Part shown: in pieces, positions 1 through 10,494 of the stretch
Layout of the letters: every line of letters starts with the position of its first letter
Position numbering within the stretch: position 1 is the first letter of the stretch
Source of the DNA: Aedes albopictus
Lineage: Eukaryota; Arthropoda; Insecta; Diptera; Culicidae
Assembly: GCF_035046485.1 (NCBI RefSeq)
Contig: NC_085136.1
Location: forward strand, 83,593,734-83,657,733
Direction: 5' to 3'
Length of the DNA: 64,000 nt
Position numbers and translations under genes: made by a program
The notes under the pieces: model-generated
What the model was told of the DNA's origin: nothing
The model's input: only the letters and a program-made list of their open reading frames with translations
Databases searched by the model: none

Positions 1-44
1 ATGGGGGAATTTAATTCTCGAGAAAAGGTTTTGCTCCTGGAGGT

Positions 45-242
45 CAGGCCTGTCCGCACTCAGCGCATGAAAATTCTGCTCTTTTGATTTACACCACCAA
101 AACCATCGCATTTATGCAATCTTCCTATCTTACATGATAGAAAGATGTTTGAATATCCTAAATGCCATTTCGAACTGTCAATGGTTTTGGTGGTGTAAAT
201 CAAAAGAGCAGAATTTTCATGCGCTCAGTGCGGACAAGCCTG
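45..242. mobile_element. hAT-type MITE with long terminal inverted repeats
   Basis: The first ~62 bases (45-106) and the last ~62 (181-242) are near-perfect reverse complements, beginning CAGGCYTGTCCGCACT. The 198-bp unit is flanked on both sides by the 8-bp direct repeat ctggaggt (37-44 and 243-250). An 8-bp target duplication and CAG-starting ends are typical of hAT transposons. No room for a transposase, so it is non-autonomous. The boundary is firm; the superfamily is inferred from the duplication length and termini. Confidence 0.88.
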
Positions 243-250
243 CTGGAGGT

Positions 251-759
251 TTGAGAAGAGACTATGAGGGTTTCTTAGGGGTTTCAGGGAAGCCTTGAAG
301 GGGAAGCACAGACAAACAAACCTAGAACTTGATAAATTTCCATCGACCACGCTTTTAACGACCATTTTGAATTTTCTTAGTTGTGGCTTTCACAACCAGA
401 GGTGCGTTGACGATATTGCACAACGCAGTATTTCGGGTCTCCAGTTAGCCTAGTGGTTAACCTTCACAGTACCAGGTGCCAACATCAAAAATTTAAAAAT
501 CTGTAACTTTTTCAAATTTCATCGAATTTTGATAAAAATTTTACAGAAAATCACAAATGAGTTGAATTTTAGACATATGCAATGGAACCATAAAAGTTCA
601 CCGTTGTTCCGGATTTAGGCCGGAAAACCTGGGGTACCCTAGGTACCAAAACAGGGACTTTTTGAGTCAAACACGCGAAAACGTGTTGAAATTCACAACA
701 AATCAATTGATTTTGAATCTTAATTTTAGTACACCTGTACATGCACGGTTCCGAGACAG
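251..759. other. Unassigned AT-rich DNA
   Basis: Apart from the SINE stub near 435, I see no gene or clear repeat boundary. A weak CCGGAA-type motif near 606-635 may be a decayed outer unit of the array that follows. Confidence 0.4.
435..460 (+). mobile_element. 5' stub of a Feilai-like SINE
   Basis: These bases match the first 26 bases of the SINE at 1731, including the A-box region (tagcctagtggttaa). The match then stops, so this is only a promoter-end fragment or a truncation scar. Confidence 0.5.
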
Positions 760-1735
760 GTGAACTTGTTCCGGCTGCGTAGCAGGCCGGAACCGGTTCC
801 GGTAGGGACCCAAAGGGGGCACTTTCTGAATTTCACAGAACCACATCGTTCGACGGCTCAAAATCCAAGATTTTTCATCTGGATGTCAATAGGCATAGTG
901 CCGATGTCCGACAAAGGATCTGACCAATTCCGGATATTCCGGAACCGGTTCCAACAGGGACCCAAAGGAGACACTTTCTGAATTTCACAGAAGCACATCG
1001 TTCGACGGCTCAAATTTCATGATTTTTTATCTAGAAGCCAATAGTCATGGCACCACTGGTCAGAAATGGTTCTTGTACTTCCGGATATTTCGGAACCGGT
1101 TCCGGTGAGGACCCAAAGGAGACACTTTCTGAATTTCAAAGAACCACATCGTTCGACGGTTCAAAAATTTATGATTTTCCATATGGATGTCAAAAGACAT
1201 AGTGCTGATGGCCAATAATTGATCTGGCCACTCCCGGATATTCCGGAACGGGTTTCGGCAGGGACCCAAAGGGGACACTTTCTGAATTTCACAGAACCAC
1301 ACCGTTCGACGGCTCAAAATTCATGATTTTTCATCTGGATGTCAATAGGCATAGTGCCGATGTCCGACAAAGGATCTGGCCAATTCCGGATATTCCGGAA
1401 CCGGTTCCAACAGGGACCCAAAGGAGACACTTTCTGAATTTCACAGAAGCACATCGTTCGACGGCTCAAATTTCATGATTTTTTATCTAGGAGGCCAATA
1501 GTCATGGCGCCAATGGTCAGAAATGGTTCTTGCTACTTCCGGATATTTCGGAACCAGTTCCGGTAGGGACCCAAAGGGGACACTTTCTGGATTTCACAGA
1601 ACCACATCGTTCGACGACTCAAATTTCATGGTTTGTATTCTAGAAGCCAATAGCCACAGTGCCAATCATCAAAAATAATTTTGGCCACTGCCGGCTATTC
1701 CGGAACTGGTTCCGGTAGGGACCCAAAGAGGGGTC
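760..1735 (+). repeat. ~152-bp tandem array with a CCGGAACCGGTTCCGG core
   Basis: At least six units share a core of CCGGAACCGGTTCC(GG), then gggacccaaagg, ctttctgaatttcacag and catcgttcgacggctcaaa. Cores lie near 790, 945, 1097, 1253, 1405, 1558 and 1712, so the period is about 152-155 bp. The units near 871-1100 and 1327-1580 match each other better than their neighbours do, which points to a three-unit higher-order duplication of about 456 bp. Short open frames inside it are by-products of the repeat. Confidence 0.9.
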
Positions 1736-1994
1736 TCCAGTTAGCCTAGTGGTTAAGGCTATGGATCGCCAATCCGGAGACGGCGGGTTCGATTCCCGTT
1801 CCGGTCGGGAAAATTTTCTTGACTCCCTGGGCAGTGTATCATTATTGTACTTGCCACACAATGTACAAATCTATGCAATGGCAGGCAAAGAAAGCCCTTC
1901 AATCAATAACTGTGGAAGTGCTCAAAGAACACTAAGATGAAGCAAAGCAGGCCAAGTCCCAGTGGGGACGTAGAACCATAAAGAAGAAGAAGAA
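1731..1994 (+). mobile_element. Feilai-like tRNA-derived SINE
   Basis: The head has a pol III A box (tagcctagtggttaagg, near 1742) and a B box (ggttcgattcc, 1786-1796). The body matches the copies at 15497-15755 and 45708-45994 (ataactgtggaagtgctc, then cccagtggggacg), and it ends in a GAA-rich tail (1981-1994). It sits at the 3' edge of the 152-bp array, and the array does not resume after it. I cannot define a target duplication. The family name rests on recall of Aedes Feilai. Confidence 0.8.
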
Positions 1995-2021
1995 TTGCTG
2001 GAGGAATTCCTAGAGGAGCCC

Positions 2022-2197
2022 TTTTTTATCTGTATTAATGAGATTTTTAGCCCTTGGCTAGTTCATCTCGGGACCCACGCTTTACTTCCCTTCCGAAGGA
2101 AGAACCCACATTTTGTGAGTTTGTCGGGAGTGGGATTCGATCCCAGCTCCTCGGCGTGATAGTCAAGTGTTCTAACCACCACACCAGGTGCGCTCCA
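2022..2197 (-). mobile_element. tRNA-derived SINE (second family)
   Basis: On the minus strand the head runs from ~2197, with an A-box-like ggtgtggtggttagaacac and a B box ggatcgaatcccac, followed by a body shared with the copy at 40510-40681 (agttcttccttcggaagg, gcgtgggtcccgagatgaac) and a short A-rich end. It is flanked by ctagaggagccc (2010-2021) and ctagaggaaccc (2198-2209), a 12-bp duplication with one mismatch. Confidence 0.82.
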
Positions 2198-2209
2198 CTA
2201 GAGGAACCC

Positions 2210-2337
2210 TTGAAGAAATTCGCGTAGGAATCCTTTGAGGAATTCCTGGAGGAATCGCAGGAAGAACTCCTTATGAAATCGTGGATGAAATTCTTGGAGA
2301 AATCCTGAAGGAATCCTAAGAAGATTCCTTGTCAATA
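2210..2337 (+). repeat. Degenerate GGAATTCCTGGAGGAA array (type A)
   Basis: Imperfect 15-30-bp units of the form gaattcctggagga / aatcctgaagga run through this stretch and continue at 2970-3350 beyond the solo LTR. The units are too diverged to give a sharp period. Confidence 0.6.
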
Positions 2338-2342
2338 CTCCT

Positions 2343-2964
2343 TATTACCGGCAACACTGTTGACCGCGAAACGACGGTGAAACCACCGTCCGCTCCCTCG
2401 CAACTCAGCGGCTGTCGCTGAGTAGACTGACAGTTCGGACAGCAGCAGACAGAAAGGAGAAGAACTGATTCATTCAGAGTATATTGTACACAGTGCACAG
2501 TCAGCACTTTTGATTGCCATTAGTAGTGAAACATTATAGTGGATTATTTCGATTATATGAAGTAAGTTTGTGAACAGTAGTATCTGAATTCTGTACTAAG
2601 TTTGTGTCTGTTATATCTAGTGAAGAATTACACCCATTATCGACAGTAGTCAGCATCGCACAGACAGTGTAATTACCAGTCAGTTGAGGCACGTTTTCTA
2701 TTAAATTAAGAATTACTTTGCACTAATCAGTCCCTGTGAAACAGTACATAACCAAAAATCAATTATGTAATTTGTACAGATTGTATAATCCTCATTTTCC
2801 TCGGTAACCGACCCATCTAAAAGCGACAGAAGAATACTGAGTTTGTAAGTCTGTTTTGTATACTGTTTACCGACTACTGACTAAATTAAATCTAATAAAT
2901 TACTGCTTTGTAGCTGCTAAGTCTGCAACTAACAAGACGGTGTTTGTTCTGACGATCGGGAACA
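2343..2964. mobile_element. Solo LTR, 622 bp, with 5-bp target duplication
   Basis: The unit begins TATTACCGGCAACACTG and ends CGATCGGGAACA. It lies between direct 5-bp repeats ctcct (2338-2342 and 2965-2969) inside a type A array. The terminal TA...CA is compatible with a TG...CA LTR that lost one base to mutation. Length, a 5-bp duplication and absence of coding sequence fit a solo LTR left by recombination, probably BEL/Pao or Ty3. The class is inferred; no internal region is present to confirm it. Confidence 0.72.
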
Positions 2965-2969
2965 CTCCT

Positions 2970-3353
2970 TGCGGGATCCCTGTAGCAGTTCCTGAAGAAA
3001 CCCGTGAAGGAGTTCCTGAAGAAACTCCAGAAGGTTACCTGGAACCAACTCCTAGAGGCATTCCTAAGGGAATTCCTCAACAGTCCCTGAAGGAAGTACT
3101 GTATTAATTCCTGGAGGAGTTTCTGAAAGTATTCCAAGAGGAACTCCTGAAGGAATTCTTAAAAGTGTTCCTGGGGGAATCCTTGGAGGAATTTTTAAAA
3201 TAATCTTTGTAGTTGTTCCTAAAAGAAACACAGAAGAAATTTCCCTGGAGGAATTTTTGAAGGAATCCTGACGAAATCCCATAAGGAATTCCTTAGGATA
3301 TCCCAGGAAAGCTGTCTTAATAAATTCCTGGAAGAAATTCTGTAGGAATACCT
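2970..3353 (+). repeat. Type A degenerate array
   Basis: Repeats such as cctgaaggaattcc and ctggaggaa occur many times with heavy divergence. The array resumes exactly after the solo LTR, which confirms that the LTR inserted into it. Confidence 0.65.
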
Positions 3354-3668
3354 AAAAAAAACTCAGATTAATCCACCTAGTGGTGATAGTGCCTTTCTCG
3401 AATATGTACTCAAGAGCTATAAGCCGAAGTGTTCCTGAATTCTGAGAATACTCTAAAATGGAACAAATCTCATTTTCTTCTTATGTCACAGTGCTCGTTG
3501 ACTTATCAATGGGGGAGTAGAGTTGATAAATAATTAATGTATTTGATGAAAAAATACCCAAACAATTAAGCTAAGCGGATTTGGTAAGGAATCGGATTTG
3601 GTAAGAAATTTTCTGGTGGACTCTAATACCACTTTAAAATTTAAAAATTTATTGGTTAAGGGGGATTA

Positions 3669-3935
3669 GGGGCATAATGGACACCCTAAGCAAATGAGTA
3701 CGTTAGGCCTGTATAACAGAGACAAATTTAACATATTATTAGTTGGCTTACAACTTTAGTTTGTTTCCTACGTATTTCAATCATTTACAGCAAGTAGATA
3801 GTCTTTATTGTGAAGAAATAATCAATTGTATATCGTGTGTTTTTTTAGGGCTGGCAGAGAAGGTACGGGGCGAAATGGACACCCATCGGGGCATAATGGA
3901 CACCCCTGCATATTTTATGCTAATTCTTTGATTAC
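3669..3935 (+). mobile_element. Diverged partial copy of the GGGGC..TGGACACCC element
   Basis: It starts GGGGCATAATGGACACCC after a TA (3667-3668) and has an internal doublet, ggggcgaaatggacaccc and ggggcataatggacaccc (3878-3905). The same doublet occurs near 22635-22670 inside the element at 22433-24240. The right end is not clear; related sequence may continue to about 4140. Confidence 0.55.
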
Positions 3936-4865
3936 ATCGATCAGTTAAGTAATTTGCCCACGGAGATCGATACCACAGATAAAATACTTCATCTTAGACG
4001 AGTTTACAAAACATCAAAGTTTATTAAATAAACTTTAGTCTAAAATAATCCAATTGATTTTTTCCAAACACTCTTAAACGCATAAGAGTATGCAATGCGC
4101 GTACATCCATTCGTAATTACCAGTGTTCTTTTCGCCCCAAATCGACTACAACATTGAAATTTCTATTTTGAGTAAATTCTAATGATGATGATTAACCTGG
4201 GCGAGTCAAGTACAAGACACTGAAGACGATTTTACAGTTGAGGTCGAAATACGTATCTGTCAAAGGATGCAAATTCTTAGTGGAATTCAAAGGAACCGTA
4301 CTTAACCCGATTTTCTTTTTATTTTAAATTCTAATCACAAATAAAATATTTTATACATTGCTAAATCTACGTAGACATGCAGATAAGGTAGCAATTCAAT
4401 GATTTTTATGGTGGACACACTCAAACACTCGTAATACCTTATTTGCTGCTCCGTTGAAATTGTAAGAATTTCACCATATCGGCACCAACATTTCAAAAGG
4501 GCGTAACTGCTTTTTGAAATAGTGCCTTCTCTCAAAGCTGTGGATCGTATGTTCAATCTTTTGGACAATCTATAAGCACTAAAAGAAAGCTAAAATCCCC
4601 CTTTTTCTGATAGTGGGGATGGATTTCATGGGAAATATGAAATACGATTCACAGCTTCAAAAGAAGGTACTGTTTTGAAATGCAGTTACGCCCTTTTGAA
4701 ATGTAGGTGCCGATATGAAAAACATATTTCAATTTCAATTATATTTAGGTTACTTTGGAGGCATATGAATGTTACTTTTGAAAAGTAGAACGTTGACTTG
4801 TTCATTTACACTTATGCATAGTTTAGTATAAAAGTCAACGGTTTCGGCAAAAATAGGGGTGTCTA
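3936..4865. other. AT-rich DNA inside element A copy 1, unassigned
   Basis: No gene seen. A segment near 4490-4560 is similar in inverted form to 4650-4720 (both contain cccttttgaaat / atttcaaaagggcg), suggesting a small foldback unit, but I cannot set its ends. Confidence 0.35.
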
Positions 4866-4950
4866 TCATTATCAAGATATTTCGGCATTTTTTTTTTTCT
4901 GCACGCTTTGCCTTTATTTTATTATCGTTGGTTATAAGATTTATGTAAAA

Positions 4951-5245
4951 CTAGCAATCCCGGCAAACTTTGTCTTGCCAAGCTGTGGTGGTTTGACAAC
5001 TGTTGGGCTCATGACAGCACCACACTCTAGATTGGTTTCATTTCGATCGTGTTGATTTCCTTCCCAGCTCATGAAAAATCAGTACTATACCAATTTTCTT
5101 ACTTTTCTGGTTGATTTTCATAGCTTTTTGTACATATAAACACAGCCACCACGAATATGAGCCGAACCGTGCAAGAGTCATGCGGATCGGTTCATCCGTT
5201 CTTGAGTTTTGTTGCCTCAAAGGGATTTCAAACTCATTTATATAT
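4951..5245 (+). mobile_element. 3' tail of a non-LTR retroelement (part 1)
   Basis: This stretch is absent from element A copy 2, where the sequence runs directly from atgtaaaa to tttgacaaaa (rc near 37066-37085). It begins ctagcaatcccggcaaac and ends cggttcatccgttcttgag ... ttatatat, and resumes after the next insertion as tatatagat (7733-7740). The phrase and its TA-rich terminal microsatellite resemble 3' tails of mosquito non-LTR elements; the family is inferred from memory, while the insertion itself is shown by the empty site. Confidence 0.6.
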
Positions 5246-5255
5246 GGCTCCACCC

Positions 5256-5427
5256 CATTACCCCGAACGCCATTACCCCGAACGCCACTACCCCGAATGC
5301 CATTACCCCGAATAGGCCACTACCCCGAAAGACATTACCCCGAATGGGTCATTACCCCGAAAGCCATTTCCCCGAAGGCCATTACCCCGAAAGCCACTAC
5401 CCCGAAAGGGCCATTACCCCGAATCGT
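5256..5427 (+). repeat. Left terminal array of ~15-bp CATTACCCCGAAnGC units
   Basis: About eleven units of (c)attaccccgaa(c/a)gc with t/c variation (attacc/actacc) form the left inverted end of the 2.48-kb element. Proline-rich open frames here are translations of the repeat, not genes. Confidence 0.9.
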
Positions 5428-6676
5428 TCAGGAGATCACCAAAAAAGTGGTGACCGATTAGAAGTTTATGAAGTTATAGGCTAGAAAAGGGTAATCAGTA
5501 ATTAATGTAGGTATGAATCAAGGTATGAATACTCTTCTCCATCCTATGCCCCTATGTTAATTCTATTATTAAACAGACGATTTAGGTACCGATTTTTCCC
5601 GTTTTCTTTTTGTAACGAGTAAAAAAAATATAAAAATAAAACACAAATCAAATAGCTCTTATTTACTTCGTTTTAGATAGCATGACAATGGTAGCACATT
5701 GTTTAAGTAGGTTCCGTTTCCCTTAGGTTTGCGTATGTCGTGCTTCATGCAAAAGTAAGGTTCGTGAAAACGAAAGCAGCAAACACAAAGAAATTAAGGA
5801 GACAAGTAAAGACAAATTTTCCATATTTTAAACTAGCTGCTCTTTTGAACTTATAGCTATGGCTATAAAAACTACAAGTATTTCAAACTGACATTTTCCC
5901 TTCTTTTAAAAGTTGGTTGGCCTGGTGCTGGTTATCAAACTACACTTCTTCAAATATTTGCCTTCTTTTAAAAATAGGCTGTTCTTTTGAGTTTGCAGTT
6001 TCCAACCGTGTGCTATTGCAGAGTTGTTTGGTAGCCAAACTGTTATTTTCTTTATAGAAATGTTTCCTTCTTTTCATCAGAAGCTGTTCTTTCGAGTTTG
6101 AGTGTTACGTAGTTTATTTGCAGACGAATAACTAACTCCATAGCGGATTTGTTCTTCTTTGAATAATAGGCTGTTCTTTCAAGTAAAATTTTTCAGAATT
6201 GACTTGCGGCCAAACTGGCAACTAGATTTCTTTTGATTTTCTTTTGATTTTGATGGTCAGTTTCCAGAACATCAAGCCCTAAAATTATTTTCTGAATATT
6301 TTTTTTAAGATTGTAGTACTGGACTGGATTTCAGATATTCAGTTCAGTTCACTTAGCAAGGTAGATCCAGCATCGTTGGACCAAATTAACTATTTTTTTC
6401 TGGCGACTAAACTGTAGCTTTTCTTTTCATGAAAGGCTGTTCTTCTAGCTGCACTTATATAGTTTACTGGGAGTGAAAGCTGCTTACTGTATATGAGATT
6501 TGCCCTTCTTCAATTTATAGGCTGTTCTTTCTAGTTACGTCGTTACCGGGTTGATTGGCGACATATCTCTATTAATTCCATTTGGTGTTTTTTCTTCTTT
6601 TAAAGTTGGGCTGTTCTTTCAACTTATATTGTTACAGAGTTGTTTGGTAGCCATGTTGCCCTTTGCAGATTTATGT

Positions 6677-7054
6677 ATAGGGGCCGTACATAAGCTATGT
6701 AAGTAGGAAAAGGTTTATCCAAATTCTAAGCTCTTTACAAATTTACAAATTTTTGTATGAACAAATCGTGGACTTCGTGGCCGAGCGGTTAGCGGCGTTA
6801 GTCGTTTAGGTATCTCGCATGCCTTGGAGTGTGGGTTCGATTCCCGCTCCGGTCGAGGAAAACTTTTCGTCAAAACAGAAAATACTCCACTAAGCCACTG
6901 GGTGTTATACGTGTTGTCCATTGTCTAATGTTAGTAATGTACAGTCTGTGCGGCCTCTGGCCGAAGACGGTGTAATTGTCTTTTAAAATTCTACGATGAG
7001 GAGGGGGGGGGGAGGACCGAGGTGACCAAAATTCGTTCTACGTAGTTTATGAAT
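6677..7054. mobile_element. TA-flanked MITE (GGGGCCGTTCATAAACCACG family) split by a SINE
   Basis: The left end ggggccgtacataagc (6679) and right end agtttatgaatggtccc (7035-7051) match the intact MITE at 17386-17551, including inner acaaattt..tttttgtatg and the G-rich run before gaccaaa. A SINE sits between its two halves (~6769-6985). Flanking ata/TA fits a TA target. Confidence 0.68.
6769..6985 (+). mobile_element. tRNA-Leu/Ser-like SINE (third family)
   Basis: The head reads cgtggccgagcggttagcgg (A box, 6776-6795) and has a B box ggttcgattcc (6835-6845). The body (ctggccgaagacggtgtaa) matches diverged copies at 27545-27735 and, on the minus strand, 31065-31208. It interrupts the MITE described at 6677-7054. 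It is a SINE head rather than a tRNA gene, because the acceptor end is missing and the same body follows elsewhere. Confidence 0.75.
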
Positions 7055-7546
7055 GGTCCCATAGGAGATTTGCCCTTCTTTAATTTATATGCTGTTCTTT
7101 CTAGTTATATCCTTGCAGACCTTATTGGCGGCCAACCTATCAATCACATTTTCTCACATTTAAGGAATGTTTTTTTTTAAGTTACACTGTTATAGAGTTT
7201 TATTGCCAAATCGTCTATTCCTCCTTAAAAGATTTTTTTTTCTAACTATAAAATATTCTTTCCGGGTTTTTTTTTTTCAATTTGTATTATTTGATCTCGC
7301 CTAATGATCATTAGACTTATTAGTGATAATTTGGCCAAATGTCTTTTCGGCCTAATGAGCCAATATCGATAGCCAGTATTTGAAGGACCTTTGCTGACAG
7401 CTCTATCTCATACAAAATCATCTCTAATACGTATTATTCCATTATTTTCTTTAAAGGTTATTCTTCTGGTATCAAAGCTGTCAGTAATGTTATTAAATTA
7501 ATAAAAATATAAAATACCCATAATCAGAATAACCAATCTAAAAATG

Positions 7547-7713
7547 CTTTCGGGGTAGTGGCCCATTCGGGGTAGTGGCGTTCGGGGTAGTGGCGTTCGG
7601 GGTAATGGCCCATTCGGGGTAACGGCTTTCGGGGTAGTGGCGTTCGGGGTAATGGCTTTCGGGGTAGTGGCGTTCGGGGTAATGGCGTTCGGGGTAGTGG
7701 CATTCGGGGTAAT
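7547..7713 (-). repeat. Right terminal array of ~15-bp units
   Basis: The same unit as at 5256-5427, read on the minus strand, about eleven copies. The pair makes the long inverted ends of the element. Confidence 0.9.
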
Positions 7714-7740
7714 GGGGTAGAACCTTATATATATATAGAT

Positions 7741-8139
7741 TTGACAAAAAAAGTGCTAGCTAGTAAAAATTATCATAATAAAACCCATTCACATTTTAAC
7801 CATGTTACAGAGCGCGAGGGCTCAACCAGTTGCATCAAAATTGTGTGTACATAGTAATTTCAACTGCAAAAGGGGATTGATACTATGAAATTAAAATTTC
7901 CCCATACAACGTTGATTCATCCTGCTGTATAATTACGTCTCAGGAATCTGAAATGGTGTGATTTGACAAGATCGATTTAATTTTTATCAAGATTTGGCTC
8001 TTTTACGCATATTTATCGCTTGCATTGATTTTGTTCATCTTCGTTATTTCAGCGATGAATCTAATTCTGATTCTGCAACACTGCTGGTAATCTTAGGTGT
8101 GGTCAGAGACTATTTTTTTGCTGCCCGTTTATCTGGTTA
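7741..8139 (+). repeat. Element A copy 1, segment between tail insertion and array
   Basis: This AT-rich block matches 36720-37065 in inverted orientation (for example ctcgcgctctgtaac against gttacagagcgcgag, and gattctgcaacactgc). It contains no gene. Confidence 0.7.
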
Positions 8140-9560
8140 TCCAACATTTTTGATGATTTGATGTTTCATATGCATGGGTTTGGTTCACTTTTTTTACTGA
8201 CCACTTCCGGCGGGACACCTGGAACCGGTTCCGGAACACAACCGGTTCAGGTATGTTATTTGTGGATTTATTAGTAATTATCGGTGACAAATATCGGAAA
8301 CAGCTTGTTAAGCGTTACGCGTTACGACCTACTATTCTTCGGTCATCGTCAGACGCGTTCAGTTGGATTCACCCCTACAACTCCATCAGTTTAATATATA
8401 AGCGGTTCAGATATGGTCTGAAACTATTTTCCTGCTTACCGTTCATCTGGTTATCGATAAAAACGCTATTTGGTGTGTCACATACATAGGTTATGTTCAC
8501 TTTTATATTTGGCCACTTCTGGCAGGACACCTGGAACCAGTTCCGGAACACAACCGGTTCAGATAAGGTATTTTCCTGCTTGCCGTTCATTTGGTTATCG
8601 ATAAAGCCGCTATTTGGTGTGTCACATGCATAAGTTTGGTTCAGTTTTTTAATTGGTCACTTCCGACTGGATACCTGGAACCGATTTCGGAACACAACCG
8701 GTTCAAATAAGGTATTTTCCTGCTTACCGTTCATCTGATTATCGAAAATGCCGCTCTTTGATGCGTCGCATGCATGGGTTCGGTTCACTTTTTTAATTGG
8801 TCACTTCCGGCGGGACACCCGGAACCGGTTCCGGAACAATACCGGATTAAATATGGTCTGAAACTACTTTCCAGCTTACCATTCAATTGGTTATCGAAAA
8901 AGCTGCTCTTTAATGTGTCACATGCATGGGTTATGTTCACTTTTATATTTGATCATTTCCGGCAGGACACCCGGAACCGGTTCCGGAACACAACCGGTTC
9001 AGATAAGGTATTTTCCTGCTTACCGTTTATCTGGTTATCGAAAATGCCGCTCTTTGATGCGTCGCATGCATGGGTTTGGTTCACTTTTTTAATTGGCCAC
9101 TTCCGGCACGACACCTGGAACCGGTTCCGGAACACAACCGGTTCAAATACGGTATGAAACTATTTCCCTGCTAACCATTCATCTGGTTATCGAAAAAGCC
9201 GCGCTTTGATGTGTCGCATGCATGGGTTTGGTTCAATTTTTAAATTGGCCACTTCCGGCACGACACCCGGAACCGGTTCCGGAACACTACCGGTTCAAAT
9301 ATGGTCTGAAACTATTTTCCTGCTTACCATTCAACTGGTTATCGAAAAAGCCGCTCTTTGATGTGTCAAATGCATGGATTATGTTCACTTTTATATTTGG
9401 CCACTTCCGGAAGGACACCCGGAACCGGTTCCGGAACACTACCGGTTCAGACATAGTCTGAGACTATTTTCCTACTTCCCGTTCATCAGATAATCGAAAA
9501 TGCCGTGGTTTGATGGGTCGCATGTATGGGTTTGTTGCATTTTCATATCCAGCCCCTTCC
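8140..9560 (+). repeat. ~148-bp tandem array of element A copy 1
   Basis: Units carry the palindrome GGAACCGGTTCCGGAACAC near 8226, 8532, 8679, 8822, 8970, 9116, 9268 and 9419, then gttcatctggttatcgaaaa, a tgcatgggttnggttcac block and ccacttccggc. Spacing is 141-153 bp, with one double-length gap where a core is degraded. The same array, inverted, fills 34985-36700. The open frames with FFNWPLPAGHPEPVPE-like repeats are array translations. Confidence 0.92.
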
Positions 9561-9724
9561 TGGGGTACAGATCCGGAACACCTAAATGGCCATAACTCCG
9601 GAACGGCTGGACCGATCCGAACCATTTTCAATAGGAAACAATGGGACCAGATTCCGCGTCGAATGAACCGTCGGTCGTTAAAATCGGTTGATGTTTACTA
9701 TCTAAAAGTTAGGTGACCTTTTCT

Positions 9725-9726
<2 letters not shown>

Positions 9727-9758
<32 letters not shown>

Positions 9759-9801
9759 GCACACACATACATACACACACACACACATACACACACACAG
9801 A
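9727..9801. repeat. (CA)n microsatellite in element A copy 1
   Basis: A run of ac/ca dinucleotides with occasional t. The counterpart in copy 2 is a (GT)n tract at 34719-34778, so the tract is an ancestral part of the repeat. Confidence 0.95.
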
Positions 9802-9989
9802 CATCATCTCAACTCGTCGAGCTGAGTCGATTGGTATATAACACTTGACCTCTCCGGAGGCTCTATCAAATTTTCGTTTTTGGAGTGAACATATAGCCAC
9901 CTTGGTGTACGAGAAAGGCAAAAAGGGATGGAATTCATGTCTGTAATAAATTCTGGACGAATTATTGTTGAACTTTTTGGATGGACTCC

Positions 9990-10485
9990 AGAATGCTTTA
10001 TTCAATGTTTTAATGAATACCTGGATTAATTTTCAGATCTCTGGTGAAATTTTTTGAAAGGGTTTCTGGAAGATATTCATGCAGAAATACTTCAAATTAT
10101 TTCAGATGGAATGATTGGAGCAATTTCTAGTGGAATATACATACAAAATATACAGATATACATAAAAAGATCTCCGTTGACATTCCTTTGGGAATTCCTG
10201 GATAAATTACTGGAGGAATCCTTGAAAAAATACTTGAACATCACTGGAGGAACCTTTAAAGATATCCCAGGAGAATATGCCAGAGAAATGTCTGGTGAAA
10301 CCCCTAGTGGAATTCTTGAAAAAGATCTCTGGAACAATCCATGATGTCAATCACCGAAGGAAGCTATGGAAACATTCTTGGAGGAATTCGTCGATGCATC
10401 GGTGCAGAAGTGTCTGTAAAAATTTCTGAGGAAATTGCAGGAGGAATTCCCGAAGCATTTTTTGGGACAAACTCTGAAACAATAA
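9990..10485 (+). repeat. Type A degenerate array
   Basis: Units such as tggaggaattc, cctggtgaaat and aattcctgga recur. It continues at 10995-11130 after the insertion at 10495-10973. Confidence 0.6.
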
Positions 10486-10494
10486 CTATCAGAA

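Larger units (their letters stand above)
5246..7724. mobile_element. 2.48-kb non-autonomous element with array-type terminal inverted repeats
   Basis: Both ends are inverted arrays of a ~15-bp unit, (c)attaccccgaa(c/a)gc: 5256-5427 in plus orientation and 7547-7713 in minus orientation. The outermost bases are GGCTCCACCCCATTACCCCG (left) and GGTTCTACCCCATTACCCCG (right, reverse complement). It is flanked by ttatatat on both sides (5238-5245, 7725-7732). The inner part has about nine diverged units of ccttcttt..(9-12 nt)..ggctgttcttt every ~85-105 bp (near 5960, 6065, 6150, 6415, 6505, 6590, 7070). No transposase is visible. Its architecture and inner units match 10495-10973. Confidence 0.78.
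3354..9924 (+). mobile_element. Element A, copy 1 (composite repeat carrying nested insertions)
   Basis: Blocks at 3354-3560, ~3610-3660, 4866-4950 and 7741-9924 match, in the same order and in inverted orientation, blocks of 34588-38065. Both ends carry GCCTTTCTCG-like sequence in inverted orientation (near 3391 and rc near 9912) next to small palindromes (cacctagtggtg at the left; a hairpin around caccttggtg at the right). Internally it holds a ~148-bp array and a CA microsatellite. I see no transposase or RT. The extra length relative to copy 2 is explained by the insertions at 3669 and 4951-7740. Transposon class is unknown to me. Confidence 0.7.

Noticed and set aside
5111..5484. Proline-rich repeat proteins (LPRTPLPRTP-like)
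   Set aside because: They are translations of the ~15-bp terminal array; both overlapping frames and the reverse frames look equally repetitive.
6769..6860. tRNA-Ser/Leu gene
   Set aside because: The head is tRNA-like but lacks a matching acceptor 3' strand and continues into a body shared with two other SINE copies.
7547..7713. CRISPR array
   Set aside because: Units are ~15 bp with no spacers, and the sequence is from a eukaryote; the array is a transposon end.
8774..9461. Repeated FNWPLPAGHPEPVPE-type proteins here and at 34884-36320
   Set aside because: The unit length (~150 bp) is close to a multiple of three, so frames stay open in several units. Frames appear on both strands and no start, splice or domain evidence supports a gene.
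9709..10005. Cysteine/valine-rich protein (CVCVCVCM)
   Set aside because: It is a translation of the (CA)n microsatellite.
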